A stretch of 64,000 nucleotides of DNA, from positions 248,001-312,000 of the forward strand of contig NZ_CP011786.1 in NCBI RefSeq assembly GCF_001263395.1, read 5' to 3'. Under the pieces are notes generated by a model, which saw only the letters and a program-made list of their open reading frames with translations, was not told the DNA's origin and searched no databases. Made by a program: the position numbers and the translations under genes. Source of the stretch: Bifidobacterium actinocoloniiforme DSM 22766. Its GTDB lineage: Bacteria; Actinomycetota; Actinomycetes; Actinomycetales; Bifidobacteriaceae. Positions 29,755 through 38,899 of the stretch are shown in pieces; positions within the stretch are counted from its first letter, which is position 1, and every line of letters starts with the position of its first letter.

Positions 29755-30939
29755 ATGAGCTCACAGTCAGCGGTTCACGTGGTCTTAGCCGGGGGCGGCA
29801 CAGCGGGCCATGTCAACCCCCTGCTCTCGGTGGCGGCGGCGATCAAGGCGGAACGGCCCCGCGCCCGCGTATCGGTCATCGGCACCGCGGTCGGCCTGGA
29901 GCAACACCTGGTGCCCGAGGCGGGCCTCGACCTCGATGCGATCGACAAACTGCCTTTCCCTCGTAAACCTAATATGCAGGCCCTGCGCTTCCCGGGCCGC
30001 TGGAGGCGGCAGGTGAGGCGGACCCGGACGATTCTGCAAACCCGCCAGGCCGACGTGGTGGTGGGTTTCGGCGGTTATGCGTCCGCGCCGGCCTACCGGG
30101 CGGCCCATCAGATGGGGCTGCCAATCGCCCTGCATGAGCAGAACGCCAGGGCTGGCATGGCCAACAAGTTGGGCGCGTGCTGGGCTGATTACATTGGCAC
30201 CGCTTACGATTGCACTGGTTTGAAGCCGCGTCGCGGGGCCAGGATCGAACGGGTGGGGCTGCCATTGCGCCCGGCCATTGCCAGCCTGTGCGAGCAGGTG
30301 GAGCGGTCGCGGGAGCAGGCGCGGCGGCAGGCGGCCGCCAGTCTAGGGCTGGATCCCGAGCGCCCGGTCCTGGTCGTCACCGGCGGCTCCTTGGGGGCCT
30401 TGAGCCTGAATCGGGCGGTCAGCGCTGCGGCTCCGGCTCTCTTGCGGACGGCGCAGGTGGTGCACCTGACCGGTAAGGGCAAGGCCGAGGCTGTGCAGGA
30501 GAGCGTGGCTAAGCTAGCGGGGGACGAGGCCGTCAACGACCTGGACCCCTCGCACGCGGGCCGGGGTGACTACCATGTCGCCGCCTACTTAGAGCGCATC
30601 GATCTCGCTTTCGCATGCGCTGATTTGATTCTCTGCCGCTCAGGTGCGGGCACGGTCAGCGAGCTGACCGCCCTGGGCCTGCCGGCGGTCTATGTCCCCC
30701 TGCCGGTCGGCAATGGGGAGCAGCGCTTCAACGCCCAGCCGGTCGTGCAAGCCGGAGGCGGCCTCCTGGTTGAGGATCACGAGCTGACCTCCGACTGGGT
30801 GAGCCGCGAGTTGCCGCCCCTGTTGGCCAACCAACCCCGCCTGCAGGAAATGGGGCGCTCGGCATGGTCGTACGGCATTCGTGACGCCGCTCAGGCCATG
30901 GCCCACAGGGTCTTGGACCTGGCCGACGCGCACGGTTAG
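29755..30939 (+). CDS. murG: lipid II synthase MurG
   Basis: 394 residues, GT-B glycosyltransferase adding GlcNAc to lipid I. N-terminal [15 protein letters not shown] loop, [23 protein letters not shown] and the C-terminal [10 protein letters not shown] and [11 protein letters not shown] with [12 protein letters not shown] (family PLP...DHQ.NA region). GGAGGAGAG lies just upstream of the ATG. Normal length for actinobacteria. Confidence 0.96.
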   Translation: MSSQSAVHVVLAGGGTAGHVNPLLSVAAAIKAERPRARVSVIGTAVGLEQHLVPEAGLDLDAIDKLPFPRKPNMQALRFPGRWRRQVRRTRTILQTRQADVVVGFGGYASAPAYRAAHQMGLPIALHEQNARAGMANKLGACWADYIGTAYDCTGLKPRRGARIERVGLPLRPAIASLCEQVERSREQARRQAAASLGLDPERPVLVVTGGSLGALSLNRAVSAAAPALLRTAQVVHLTGKGKAEAVQESVAKLAGDEAVNDLDPSHAGRGDYHVAAYLERIDLAFACADLILCRSGAGTVSELTALGLPAVYVPLPVGNGEQRFNAQPVVQAGGGLLVEDHELTSDWVSRELPPLLANQPRLQEMGRSAWSYGIRDAAQAMAHRVLDLADAHG

Positions 30940-31049
30940 GGGACTGAGCACAGGCCTTGTGAGCGTTCCTGGCGGAAGGTCGCCAAAGGCAGCCGACTGA
31001 GCAGGCCGACAGGCATAATGGATGCAGATGACGATTTAGGAGATGCCTC

Positions 31050-32675
31050 TTGTCCCAGCAGTCCACTAGTTCATTGAGACCCGACGCGCTCGACCCCACC
31101 AGCCGGGTTTTCGAATCGGGCAAGCCCACGCTCCAGGACTTGGGCCGTACCCACTTTATCGGTATCGGCGGCGCCGGCATGAGCGTCTTGGCCCTGATGC
31201 TCAAGCAGGCGGGGCTGGAGGTCACCGGCTCTGACCGGCAGTCCTCAGCCAAGACCCGCGAGCTGGAGGGCTTGGGCATACCGGTGTCCATCGGGCAGGC
31301 GGCCGGCAATGTGACTGGGGCGCGCACGGTGGTCTGGTCCTCAGCCATCAAGCCGGATAACCCGGAGATCATGGCCGCGCGCGCCAACGGCAGCGTCCTG
31401 GCCCACCGCTCCGATATCCTCGCCCTCCTGCTGGCCTCCCATACCGGGGTAACCGTGGCCGGAGCCCACGGCAAGACCACGACCAGCGCTTTGCTGGCCC
31501 ATATCCTGTCCACTGCGGGCCGCGGACCCCTGGCTGACCCCTCCTATGCGGTGGGCGGTTCCATTCAATCCGCCCAAGGCCCGCAGGACGGGGGCCACTT
31601 GGGCTCCGGCCAGGTTTTGGTGGCAGAGGCCGACGAGTCGGATGGCTCCTTTGAGAAATACCATCCTCACATTGCTGTGATCACGAATGTGGAAGCCGAC
31701 CATCTGGACCACTATGGCAGCGCCGAAGCCTTCCAAGCGGCCTTCGCCGAGCATGCGCGCCATGCTCAAGGCTGGGTCGTGGTCTGTGGGGACGATGACG
31801 GAGCGCGAAGCCTCCTGGCGCACTTGCGCGGCGACTGCCCGGCCCGGGTGGTGGTCTATACAACGGCTGACGAGGATCAGATTGACGAAGAAGGCTGGGA
31901 TTCCTGGGCCCATGTGGCCCGTATCGAGGCTGAGCGGGAGAGTGCCGGCTCGGGTGCCGAACGCTTCCAACTGGAGCTTCCCCCCGGGTTGGGGGATCGC
32001 TCCGACGAGGACGTGGACGGGCGGACCCTGTCCGTCGAGCTGGCTGTGCCAGGCATCCACAACGCCCGCAACGCCAGCGCAGCCATCATCGCGGCCATCC
32101 TGCTTGGCATGAACCCCACCGATGCATGCACGGCCGCCTCTTCCTTCCAGGGCGCCTCCCGTCGTTTCGAGGTCAAAGGGCAGGAACGCGGCGTCACCGT
32201 TGTGGACGACTACGCGCACCATCCCACCGAGATCGCCGCTCTTTTGGCGGCTGCCCGCCGCCGTTACCCGCGCTCGCGCATCCACGTCCTCTTCCAACCC
32301 CACCTGTATTCGCGCACGCGATTTTTCGCCAGTCAGTTCGCCCAGGCCCTCGCGGCGGCGGACGATGTGGTCGTCACTGGCATTTACCCGGCCCGCGAGC
32401 GCCAGGAGGACTTCCCGGACGTAGGGCCGGAGACGATTGTGCGCAACTGGCAGCGGCTGGAGGGCTCATCTAAGGCTGATTCAGCGGGGCAGGGCCGGGG
32501 CTGCCGCATGGAGACCGTCGAGAATCTTCGGGAAGGCGCGGAACGGTTGGCGGACCGCGCTCGCAAAGGCGATGTGATAATCACCGTAGGGGCCGGCGAT
32601 GTGACGCGGATGGGCGCAGTGATCCTGAACCGCCTGGCCGATGAACCCGAGCGCGGAGGGAAGAGTCCTACATGA
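31050..32675 (+). CDS. murC: UDP-MurNAc:L-alanine ligase MurC
   Basis: 541 residues. FIGIGGAGMSVLALML (Rossmann loop), GAHGKTTTSALLAHIL (P-loop), EADESDGSF, and DDYAHHPTEI in the C-terminal domain identify MurC. A TTG start at 31050 is chosen because AGGAG lies 8 bases upstream and no in-frame ATG precedes the conserved region. It is longer than most MurC (about 480), with an extra acidic loop near the middle (DEDQIDEEGWDSW). Stop overlaps ftsQ by ATGA. Confidence 0.95.
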   Translation: MSQQSTSSLRPDALDPTSRVFESGKPTLQDLGRTHFIGIGGAGMSVLALMLKQAGLEVTGSDRQSSAKTRELEGLGIPVSIGQAAGNVTGARTVVWSSAIKPDNPEIMAARANGSVLAHRSDILALLLASHTGVTVAGAHGKTTTSALLAHILSTAGRGPLADPSYAVGGSIQSAQGPQDGGHLGSGQVLVAEADESDGSFEKYHPHIAVITNVEADHLDHYGSAEAFQAAFAEHARHAQGWVVVCGDDDGARSLLAHLRGDCPARVVVYTTADEDQIDEEGWDSWAHVARIEAERESAGSGAERFQLELPPGLGDRSDEDVDGRTLSVELAVPGIHNARNASAAIIAAILLGMNPTDACTAASSFQGASRRFEVKGQERGVTVVDDYAHHPTEIAALLAAARRRYPRSRIHVLFQPHLYSRTRFFASQFAQALAAADDVVVTGIYPARERQEDFPDVGPETIVRNWQRLEGSSKADSAGQGRGCRMETVENLREGAERLADRARKGDVIITVGAGDVTRMGAVILNRLADEPERGGKSPT

Positions 32676-33991
32676 GTCGGCGTATTGCGAGCTCAGGCGC
32701 TTCCTCGGGCGAGGGGGAGGAGGTTCAACGCGGTCAAGGAGCTTCCTCCAGTCGTTTGGCCGCCGGTCGCTCAGCAGCGAATCGAGCGGACAAGGCAGGG
32801 GCGCAGAAAGGCAAGCCCCGGCTCCGCCGCCGTTCAGCGAGCGGTGCGGCTCAGCGCTCGAAGGGCGCTCGGAAGGCCTCAACCACGCAGGGTGATGTTC
32901 CCGTGCGCATCGGCCAAGGCGCATCAAGGGCCTCCAAAGCCTCCAGGGCGTCCAAAGCGCCGAAACGCGCCTTGCGGACCGACGGCATCAGCAAAGGCGT
33001 AACGCGTTCGGCTGGTGGTCGCGAGTTGGCCCGCCGGACGCGCGAACCCCGCGAAGTGGTCGGATCAGGCACCGGCACCGGCCCGGTTTCAGCGCGGGCA
33101 GACCGTCGGGTCGCCAGCGGCCGCACCAGGTCCTCTTCCGGTGATTTCGTCGACGCGCGCGCCCTTCAGTCCGACGATGCGATCCTGGAGACGATGACCA
33201 GCCCAAAGAGCCAAGGCATCGGCGTCTTCGTCAAACCCAAGGTGGTGGACTTCAAAGCCCGCTTGCTTGAACGGCAGAGGGCCCGCAGGCGTACGCTGGC
33301 CATTCGATGGGGCGTTGCGCTCGCCTGCGTCACGGCGGTCACCGCCCTGGTCTGGCTCCTATGCTTTTCGCCAGCGCTGGTCATGCAAGCGGAACATATC
33401 CATGTCTCGGGCGGTAATCAGTGGGTTTCCAACGAGGAAATAGTTGATATTGTCAGGCGTCAGGACGGGCGCTCGCTGGTCCTCGTCTCCTCAGGTGGGA
33501 TCGAAGGGGAAATCAAGGCCCTGCCCGGGGTTACCGACGCCAAAGCCTCAAAACGTTTCCCCCATGGGATGGACGTGACCTTCAAAGCCCAGGAGCCAGC
33601 CGCGGTCCTGAAGTCAGCGGACGGCAAGATTACCGCGGTCGACAAGAACGGTCGGGTTCTCAATGCGGTCGGCGCATCCGCCAAGGGCATCCCGCAAATC
33701 GAAGTGAGCTCGGTCGACAAGGGAGTGTCCGATCACGCCGTGCAGCAGGCCTTGAAGATTCTGGCCGCCCTTCCTGAGCCGATGCGGCAAGCGGTCACCA
33801 AGGTCACCGCCAAGACCCAGGATTCCGTCACCACCGAGCTGGACGGCGGTCAGCGCGCCATCATCTGGGGCGATGCCTCAGACCTCAAACTCAAAATGGC
33901 GGTAGTGGACAAAATCATCAATGACCCTTCGAAGATAGGAGACAAACACCAGGTCGATGTCTCCGCCCCCCTGCGGCCCATCATCAAATAG
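32672..33991 (+). CDS. ftsQ: cell division protein FtsQ with long basic N-terminal extension
   Basis: 439 residues. The first 200 or so are a Ser/Arg/Lys/Ala-rich, probably disordered cytosolic region. One transmembrane segment follows (WGVALACVTAVTALVWLLCF), then a POTRA domain (IHVSGGNQWVSNEEIVDIV) and the beta domain (DVTFKAQEPAAVLKSADGK, VDKNGRVLNAVG). FtsQ links early and late divisome proteins. The call is solid for the C-terminal half. It is the last gene of the plus-strand cluster; no ftsZ follows. Confidence 0.9.
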   Translation: MSRRIASSGASSGEGEEVQRGQGASSSRLAAGRSAANRADKAGAQKGKPRLRRRSASGAAQRSKGARKASTTQGDVPVRIGQGASRASKASRASKAPKRALRTDGISKGVTRSAGGRELARRTREPREVVGSGTGTGPVSARADRRVASGRTRSSSGDFVDARALQSDDAILETMTSPKSQGIGVFVKPKVVDFKARLLERQRARRRTLAIRWGVALACVTAVTALVWLLCFSPALVMQAEHIHVSGGNQWVSNEEIVDIVRRQDGRSLVLVSSGGIEGEIKALPGVTDAKASKRFPHGMDVTFKAQEPAAVLKSADGKITAVDKNGRVLNAVGASAKGIPQIEVSSVDKGVSDHAVQQALKILAALPEPMRQAVTKVTAKTQDSVTTELDGGQRAIIWGDASDLKLKMAVVDKIINDPSKIGDKHQVDVSAPLRPIIK

Positions 33992-34005
33992 CAAGTAAAC
34001 CGCGC

Positions 34006-34491
34006 TTATTTGCCTGCCATCAGCAGGTCGGTGTCAATCGGGATGGTGACCGGACCATCGTTGAGCAAGCGCACGCGCATATGCGCTCCGAACCGCCCGG
34101 TCTTTACGGCCAGCCCATGCCCCTCCAGCGCCCGGTTGAGCTGCTCCCATATGGCTTTAGCGTTTCCAGGTTCGCCCGAGTCCACAAAGCTGGGCCTGTT
34201 GCCTTTCTTGATATCGGCAAAGAGCGTGAACTGCGAGACTGACAGCACCTGACCGCCCACGTCCAGCACCGACTTGTTCATCTTTCCGACCTCGTCCCCG
34301 AATATGCGCATATTCGCGATCTTGCGCGCCGCATACTCTACCTGCGCGTCCCCGTCCGAGTCCGCCACGCCGACCAGCAGCAGCAAGCCGTGGCCTATCC
34401 TCTGCTCCTCGAAAGACGTGTCCGGTTTCCCGCTGATTTCGTCGACGACATCAACACCGGCTTCGCTCACCCGCTGCACGATAATCTTCAT
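34006..34491 (-). CDS. dtd: D-aminoacyl-tRNA deacylase
   Basis: 161 residues, normal family length. Removes D-amino acids (and glycine from tRNA-Ala) from mischarged tRNAs. The active-site motifs SQFTLFAD and NDGPVTIPID are present (the second is NxGPVT in the family). N-terminus MKIIVQRVSEAGV is typical. It is convergent with ftsQ, 14 bases away, and divergent from the truncated regulator at 34520. Confidence 0.95.
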   Translation of the reverse strand: MKIIVQRVSEAGVDVVDEISGKPDTSFEEQRIGHGLLLLVGVADSDGDAQVEYAARKIANMRIFGDEVGKMNKSVLDVGGQVLSVSQFTLFADIKKGNRPSFVDSGEPGNAKAIWEQLNRALEGHGLAVKTGRFGAHMRVRLLNDGPVTIPIDTDLLMAGK

Positions 34492-34519
34492 GCCTTAAGT
34501 CTAAGCCAGCCCCGACCCG

Positions 34520-35410
34520 ATGATGTTCCGCCTTGAGGACGGCCGCCAGCCGGTTTGCAAGCTTGATTTGTCAAGGCCGACAGTCTCCCGTCTCCTGCGA
34601 TTCTCACGTGACCAAGGACTGGTGCGACTGGAGATAGCCGATCCCGCGAAGGACCGCGAAGCCGCTGCATCTCGTTTGGAGGCTAAGTATGGTCTTAAAA
34701 AAGCCTTGCTCGTCTACGACGCGTCGCACGACCGGAGGATACTCAACGAGAAGTTAGGCGAACGGGCGGCGGGATACCTGGCCTCCATTGTCCGAGACCA
34801 CGATCGCATAGGCATCAGCTGGGGGAGGGCCCTGGAGGAGGTGGCCAATCATCTGCGTCCCAGCAGCTGCAAGGATGTTTCGGTGGTTCAGCTCAAAGGC
34901 AGCGTATCCGTCTCGGATATGAACAACTATGCCAACGATATCAGCAGGAACTTCGGTGCCGCCTTCCAGACCAACACCTTGGCGCTGCCATTGCCGGTGA
35001 TCTTCGACAGCGCCGTGACCAAGGACATCGTGATGCGGGACCGGTTCATAGCGGATGTGTTCGCTGCCGGGAAAGCGACCAACATCGCCATATTCACCTG
35101 CGGCACCGTTCGAAACGATGCCATGCTGTTCAAGCTGGGCTACTTGGATAAGAGCGAGACAGCGCGCCTGCAGGCCCATGCGGTCGGCGATGTCATCTCC
35201 CACTTCATCACCGCCGACGGCTCCCTGGCTGACGCTGACATTGATGCTAAAACGGTGAGTTTGCCCCTTGGCGAGGTGAAGGAGAAGGAGTACTCCATCT
35301 TGGTGGTCGGCGCCGCGCCCAAGATCTCGGCCATACGGGGCACCTTGCTGGGTGGCTACGCCAACGTCCTGATCACTGACTACGAATCCGCCCTGAGTTT
35401 TCTGGCCTAG
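34520..35410 (+). pseudogene. SorC-family sugar-responsive regulator, N-terminally truncated
   Basis: The C-terminal effector domain (VRDHDRIGISWGRALEEVANHL, FTCGTVRNDAMLFKLGYL, GVAxx-like end GGYANVLITDYESALSFLA) is intact. The DNA-binding domain keeps only the recognition helix and wing (LSRPTVSRLLRFSRDQGLVRLEI); the first helices of the usual YYxxGxTQxEIAxxL type are absent and all three frames upstream contain stops or unrelated sequence before dtd. The annotated start (ATG 34520/34523) lacks a ribosome site. Probably a decaying gene, though the 890-base frame remains open. Confidence 0.65.
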
Positions 35411-35571
35411 TGCGATGCCGCGCGACCCTAGTGACTCCAGGCGCTCGCTGCCATGCGCATGAGAGCGTCCGTCGGTTTCGTGCGGTCGATCGATGGGAGC
35501 TTTCCGGCGTCCTTGCCGAAGGCTGACTTGGATAGGGGCGCGGGAATACATGGAGGCGGGGGAGTGTAGGG

Positions 35572-35577
35572 TATAGT
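35572..35577 (+). promoter_or_regulatory. candidate -10 element of ssrA
   Basis: TATAGT lies about 42 bases before the mature 5' end of the tmRNA. No convincing -35 element is visible at the right distance. The rest of the 208-base spacer between the SorC fragment and ssrA shows no gene. Confidence 0.45.
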
Positions 35578-35618
35578 GGAAGGCCTGGCGGCAACGCCAT
35601 GTTTGATAATTGAATATT

Positions 35619-36016
35619 GGGGCTGATCGGTTTCGACGGTGACCTGTTCGTCGCAGGGAAGCGTGCCGAGAACGCGGGGGTCCACTCGTTAATGCCCTCC
35701 CGCAACAATCAAGTGCTAAATCTAACCGCACTGAGTTCGCTCTCGCTGCCTGAGTTTTAAACCAGGATTAACCAGCGAGCTACGGCTCCGTTCACTCTCT
35801 TTCGTTTCCGGGGAGATGCTGAGCGTCATTTAGGAGACTTGCTTGAGCTGCCGCGTCACAGGACGGCTCAGGGACTTTTACTGTGACTATGCCCGCCATC
35901 CGCCGTCTGCGGTATGGGTGGGGGCAGAAAAACAGCCATACGGCCAGCAGACTACGCACGTAGAAGACTGAGGGTACGGTCACCGGACCGGGGTTCAATT
36001 CCCCGCAGCTCCACCA
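35619..36016 (+). ncRNA. ssrA: transfer-messenger RNA (tmRNA)
   Basis: Rescues stalled ribosomes and tags the nascent peptide. The 5' GGGGCTG pairs with 3' CAGCTCC, followed by A and an encoded CCA at 36014-36016. The resume codon is GCT at 35715 and the tag reads AKSNRTEFALAA, ending at TGA 35751-35753. The T-arm GGGTTCAATTCCC is intact. The gene is complete despite the prophage beside it, so integration restored the 3' end. Confidence 0.97.
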
Positions 36017-36020
36017 ACAT
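35985..36020 (+). other. probable left attachment site (attL) in the ssrA 3' end
   Basis: The integrase gene begins 155 bases beyond the tmRNA and everything to its right is phage. Integrases that use tmRNA genes recombine in the T-arm/acceptor 3' region and keep the RNA intact. The exact core cannot be set without the right end (attR), which is outside the window. Confidence 0.5.
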
Positions 36021-36023
36021 CGA

Positions 36024-36053
36024 AGCGCCATCCCGTGAGGGGTGGCGCTTTTT
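36024..36053 (+). terminator. rho-independent terminator of ssrA
   Basis: An 11-bp stem (AGCGCCATCCC with GGGGTGGCGCT, one G-T pair), loop GTGA and five T. It lies 8 bases after the CCA end and separates ssrA from the integrase gene. Confidence 0.9.
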
Positions 36054-36138
36054 CGTTGCAATATCAGTAGTTTTGAGCCATTCTTGCGCGCGCTCCTATA
36101 ATGGGTTACGCGGGGTTAAAGAGGCTTAAAAGGGGCTT

Positions 36139-36162
36139 CTAATTGGACAGCTAATTGGACAG
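36139..36162 (+). repeat. tandem 12-bp direct repeat before the integrase gene
   Basis: CTAATTGGACAG occurs twice without a gap, ending 8 bases before the int ATG at 36171. It could be an arm-type integrase or excisionase site, or control int translation; no evidence decides. Confidence 0.7.
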
Positions 36163-36170
36163 GATTGGTC

Positions 36171-37472
36171 ATGGGAAGAACGAGGGCATTCGGCAGCATC
36201 GCCTACAAGCCATCCAAGCAACGGCTCACACGGATCGTGGCATCCTTCCTGACCCCGCAGGAAGCGTTCGCCACATGGCCCAATCTGGCCGAGCGGCAAA
36301 GCAAGTCATTTCCGCCTGGCCAGGAGGACGAGGCGCGAGCCTGGTTGAGCATGGCGCACAAGAAGATAGAGGCCGGAGTATGGGAGCCTCCTGTGGCAGT
36401 CAAACAACGGGAGAAGTCGGCCCGTCTTACACTGGGGGAGTACTTCCCACAATGGCTCGAGGACCGCACCTTCAAGGGGCGGCCGTTGAAAGCAGGCACC
36501 CGGTACCGGCTGAGGAAGGATGTTGAGAACCACATTCTGCCTTGGTTCGGTGCCATGCGCCTCATCGACATCACCCAGGCCGAAATAGACCGTTGGCTAG
36601 CCTCCATGCCCGCAGAGCAGACCGCTATGAAGTCCAACGCGTTGAAGGCGCTGCAAGCCATCCTCAGATCCGCAAGCCAACCCGGCCTGCACGGAGAGCC
36701 AGCCTTGATTCCCGTGTACCCGTGCACCAAGTCCCTGCCCAAGCCCGAACGGCGCAGCCAGACTGTGCCCGCCACGCCGGAACAGGTCAAGGCCATTTAT
36801 GACGCCATGCCTGAACGCTATCGTATGGCCGTTTACTTGGCCGTGTTCGGTGACGGGCTGCGCATAGGCGAGGTGTGTGCGCTGCAACGGCGGGACATCG
36901 ACCTCACCTCACGGACGCTGCATATCCGTCGCGGGCGCGTGACCATGGATCGCTCGAAGACGACCGACACACCCAAGACCGACCGCAGTATCCGCGACGA
37001 GCGCATACCGCCCCAACTGGTTCCATTGCTCCAGGACTTCCTCGCGGAATACGTAGGCTCAGCGGGAACGGCATGGCTCTTCCCGAAAGTGAAGGATTCT
37101 TCCGCACCCGTGCATCCCAACTCTTTGCGCGCCTGGTATGACGACGCCAGGAAGGAAGCCGGCCGACCTGATCTGCGCTTCCACGACCTGCGCCACACCG
37201 GCCTGACCTGGCTGGCGGCCGAGGGTGCCACCGTCCGCGAGCTCATGGATGCGGCCGGCCACGCTGACGTGAACACTGCCATGCGCTACCAGCATTCCCT
37301 CGACACCCGAAAGGACCTGCTGGCCGAGCGCCTGGGCGACAAACTCCTGCCGGACGAGACGCCGGAGATTCTGCGAGCGCGGATCGCAGATCTCGAAAAG
37401 AGGATTCGGAAGATGCAGCGGGAGAGGCGAAGCCTGCGCGAAAAGTTGAAAACGCTGGAGGCACAACTCTAG
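36171..37472 (+). CDS. int: tyrosine-type site-specific integrase
   Basis: 433 residues from the ATG at 36171 (AGGA 7 bases upstream; a TTG at 36165 is in frame). N-terminal AP2-like arm-binding region, core-binding SAM-like domain (TLGEYFPQWLEDRTFKGRPLK), and catalytic domain with Arg in GDGLRIGEVCALQ, HDLRHTGLTWLA (HxxR), GHADVNTAMRYQHS (His and nucleophile Tyr). A C-terminal coiled coil (RIADLEKRIRKMQRERRSLREKLKTLEAQL region) is unusual in length. It integrates and, with a partner, excises the phage at ssrA. Confidence 0.96.
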   Translation: MGRTRAFGSIAYKPSKQRLTRIVASFLTPQEAFATWPNLAERQSKSFPPGQEDEARAWLSMAHKKIEAGVWEPPVAVKQREKSARLTLGEYFPQWLEDRTFKGRPLKAGTRYRLRKDVENHILPWFGAMRLIDITQAEIDRWLASMPAEQTAMKSNALKALQAILRSASQPGLHGEPALIPVYPCTKSLPKPERRSQTVPATPEQVKAIYDAMPERYRMAVYLAVFGDGLRIGEVCALQRRDIDLTSRTLHIRRGRVTMDRSKTTDTPKTDRSIRDERIPPQLVPLLQDFLAEYVGSAGTAWLFPKVKDSSAPVHPNSLRAWYDDARKEAGRPDLRFHDLRHTGLTWLAAEGATVRELMDAAGHADVNTAMRYQHSLDTRKDLLAERLGDKLLPDETPEILRARIADLEKRIRKMQRERRSLREKLKTLEAQL

Positions 37473-37481
37473 AACGCAGAA

Positions 37482-37523
37482 AAGCGCCCCCGCCTCCGGC
37501 AAACCCGGAGAACGGGGGCGCTT
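37482..37523. terminator. two-part GC-rich hairpin between convergent int and holin genes
   Basis: An outer 11-bp stem (37482-37492 with 37513-37523) and an inner 6-bp stem CTCCGG/CCGGAG form a near-perfect cruciform between stops of opposing genes. It lacks long T-runs but is placed to end transcripts from both sides. Confidence 0.75.
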
Positions 37524-37538
37524 GGTTATGGTGGTTGT

Positions 37539-37823
37539 CTACTTGCTGGCGATTTTCCGGACGCTAGCACCGGAGTCAACCTCGGGCAGGCCGGCGATGC
37601 TGGTCAGCACGCTCAGCACGGCGGCCAGGGCCGCGGTGCCGGCGATCAGGCTCCAGTCCACGCCGCCGATGGTGGCTGCGCTGGCTGGGATCGCGGCCAC
37701 GGCGGCCTGGGCGGCGGTCTTGACGGCGCGTACGCACGCGGCCCGCGCCCAGTCGGCCAGCGAGGATGCTGCCGGCGGGTCAGGCTGGTTGGCTGTCGCG
37801 TGTTGGGGCATGGTGTTGGTCAT
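37539..37823 (-). CDS. r1t-type holin
   Basis: 94 residues from the ATG at 37823 (AAGGAG upstream). Permeabilises the inner membrane for endolysin release. N-terminal linker, then two hydrophobic helices (ALVKTAAQAAVAAIPASA-like and WSLIAGTAALAAVLSVLTSIAGLP). The segment VDWSLIAGTAALAAVLSVL with following SIAGLPEV strongly resembles small actinophage holins of the r1t family. It follows the endolysin gene in transcription order, 10 bases away. Confidence 0.85.
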   Translation of the reverse strand: MTNTMPQHATANQPDPPAASSLADWARAACVRAVKTAAQAAVAAIPASAATIGGVDWSLIAGTAALAAVLSVLTSIAGLPEVDSGASVRKIASK

Positions 37824-37833
37824 GATGGTCTCC

Positions 37834-38832
37834 TTAGAAGGGGTTGGCGTCGGATATGGCGAGTTGGAGGCGGTCGAGGGGTTCGCCGAGCATGCCGGCC
37901 CAGCCGTCGTACGCGTCGTAGGTGCTGCCATCGTCGCAGCACACGTCCAGCCAGCCGGCCCTCGCGGCGGTCTGCGCGCGGTAGTAGACCTGGCTGACTA
38001 GGCCGTCGGGGCTGGTGTAGTAACACTGCACCCCGTCGATGGCCTGGCCGGGCACGCCCGCGCATCCGTTCACGGTGTCGTTGATGTCGCCGTGGTCGAT
38101 CCAGTCCAGCCAGTCGCGCCCGGCGTGGACGCGGTAGCGCAACTGGCCTCGGTCCACGCGGATGGCGAGCAGGTCGTGGCTCGTGCAGGGCAGACCCGCA
38201 TAGCCGTCAGCCCCCAGGCCGAAATCGGTGACCTCGGGCAGCCAGCCGCCGCCGGCCACACGCAGTCGATAGTGGATGGGGACCGTGAGCGGCCTGGTGG
38301 GGTTGGTGTCACCGCTGGAGGCGGGAGCCGTCGGCTCGGGGCGACGGTCGGGCCGTGGGGGCGTGGACCCAGTGTCGGGCAGGCCACGGGCTATCCGGTC
38401 GATGCGTCCAAGGTCATACGTGCCCGGGCAGGCGGTGTTGAACCAATGATTGTGCGGATGCAGGGGCAGGTCACCGTAGGCGGCGCGCAGGTCGCGCACC
38501 AGCTCCGCGATGGTTTGGTAGTCGCCGTCCGACTGGCGCGGGTTGCACTCGATGCTGATGGACTTGTCGTTGCCACCGGAGCCGACGCCCACCCCATCGC
38601 CGCACGCCCAGGCCCGGTCCCCGGGGGCGACCAGGCAGGCCACGCGGCCGGCCTCGGCGACGTAATGCGCCGACGTGCCGCGAGCGCCGGACGTGAAGGT
38701 TTGGATGACGCCCTCGAAGGTGGGGTTGGAGGCGGGGTCGCCCCACCAGTGGATGGTGATGGAGTCGATTCCGTAGGGCCGGCCCGGCGTGTAGCACGCC
38801 GCGTCGTATTGGGTGATGTCCTGGTAAGCCAT
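37834..38832 (-). CDS. endolysin: N-acetylmuramoyl-L-alanine amidase with wall-binding repeats
   Basis: 332 residues. Residues 1-150 are an Amidase_2 domain with zinc ligands probably His28 (SITIHWWG), His127 and Cys135 (in HNHWFNTACPG). A Pro-rich linker follows (about 165-190). The C-terminal half has clostridial-hydrophobic-type repeats (GYAGLP, GCAGVPGQAIDGVQ, GWAGMLGEPLDRLQ), which bind cell wall. No signal peptide, so export depends on the holin. GGAAGGGAG lies before the ATG. Confidence 0.92.
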   Translation of the reverse strand: MAYQDITQYDAACYTPGRPYGIDSITIHWWGDPASNPTFEGVIQTFTSGARGTSAHYVAEAGRVACLVAPGDRAWACGDGVGVGSGGNDKSISIECNPRQSDGDYQTIAELVRDLRAAYGDLPLHPHNHWFNTACPGTYDLGRIDRIARGLPDTGSTPPRPDRRPEPTAPASSGDTNPTRPLTVPIHYRLRVAGGGWLPEVTDFGLGADGYAGLPCTSHDLLAIRVDRGQLRYRVHAGRDWLDWIDHGDINDTVNGCAGVPGQAIDGVQCYYTSPDGLVSQVYYRAQTAARAGWLDVCCDDGSTYDAYDGWAGMLGEPLDRLQLAISDANPF

Positions 38833-38899
38833 GATGGCTCCCTTCCGATAGGTGAGGCCGTCCCTGGGATTAGGGGCGGCAAAGGTGTTGCGGGGCCGA

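Noticed and set aside
37522-38001. 159-residue plus-strand frame over holin and endolysin
   Set aside because: Antisense to the holin, which has a good ribosome site and two membrane helices on the minus strand.
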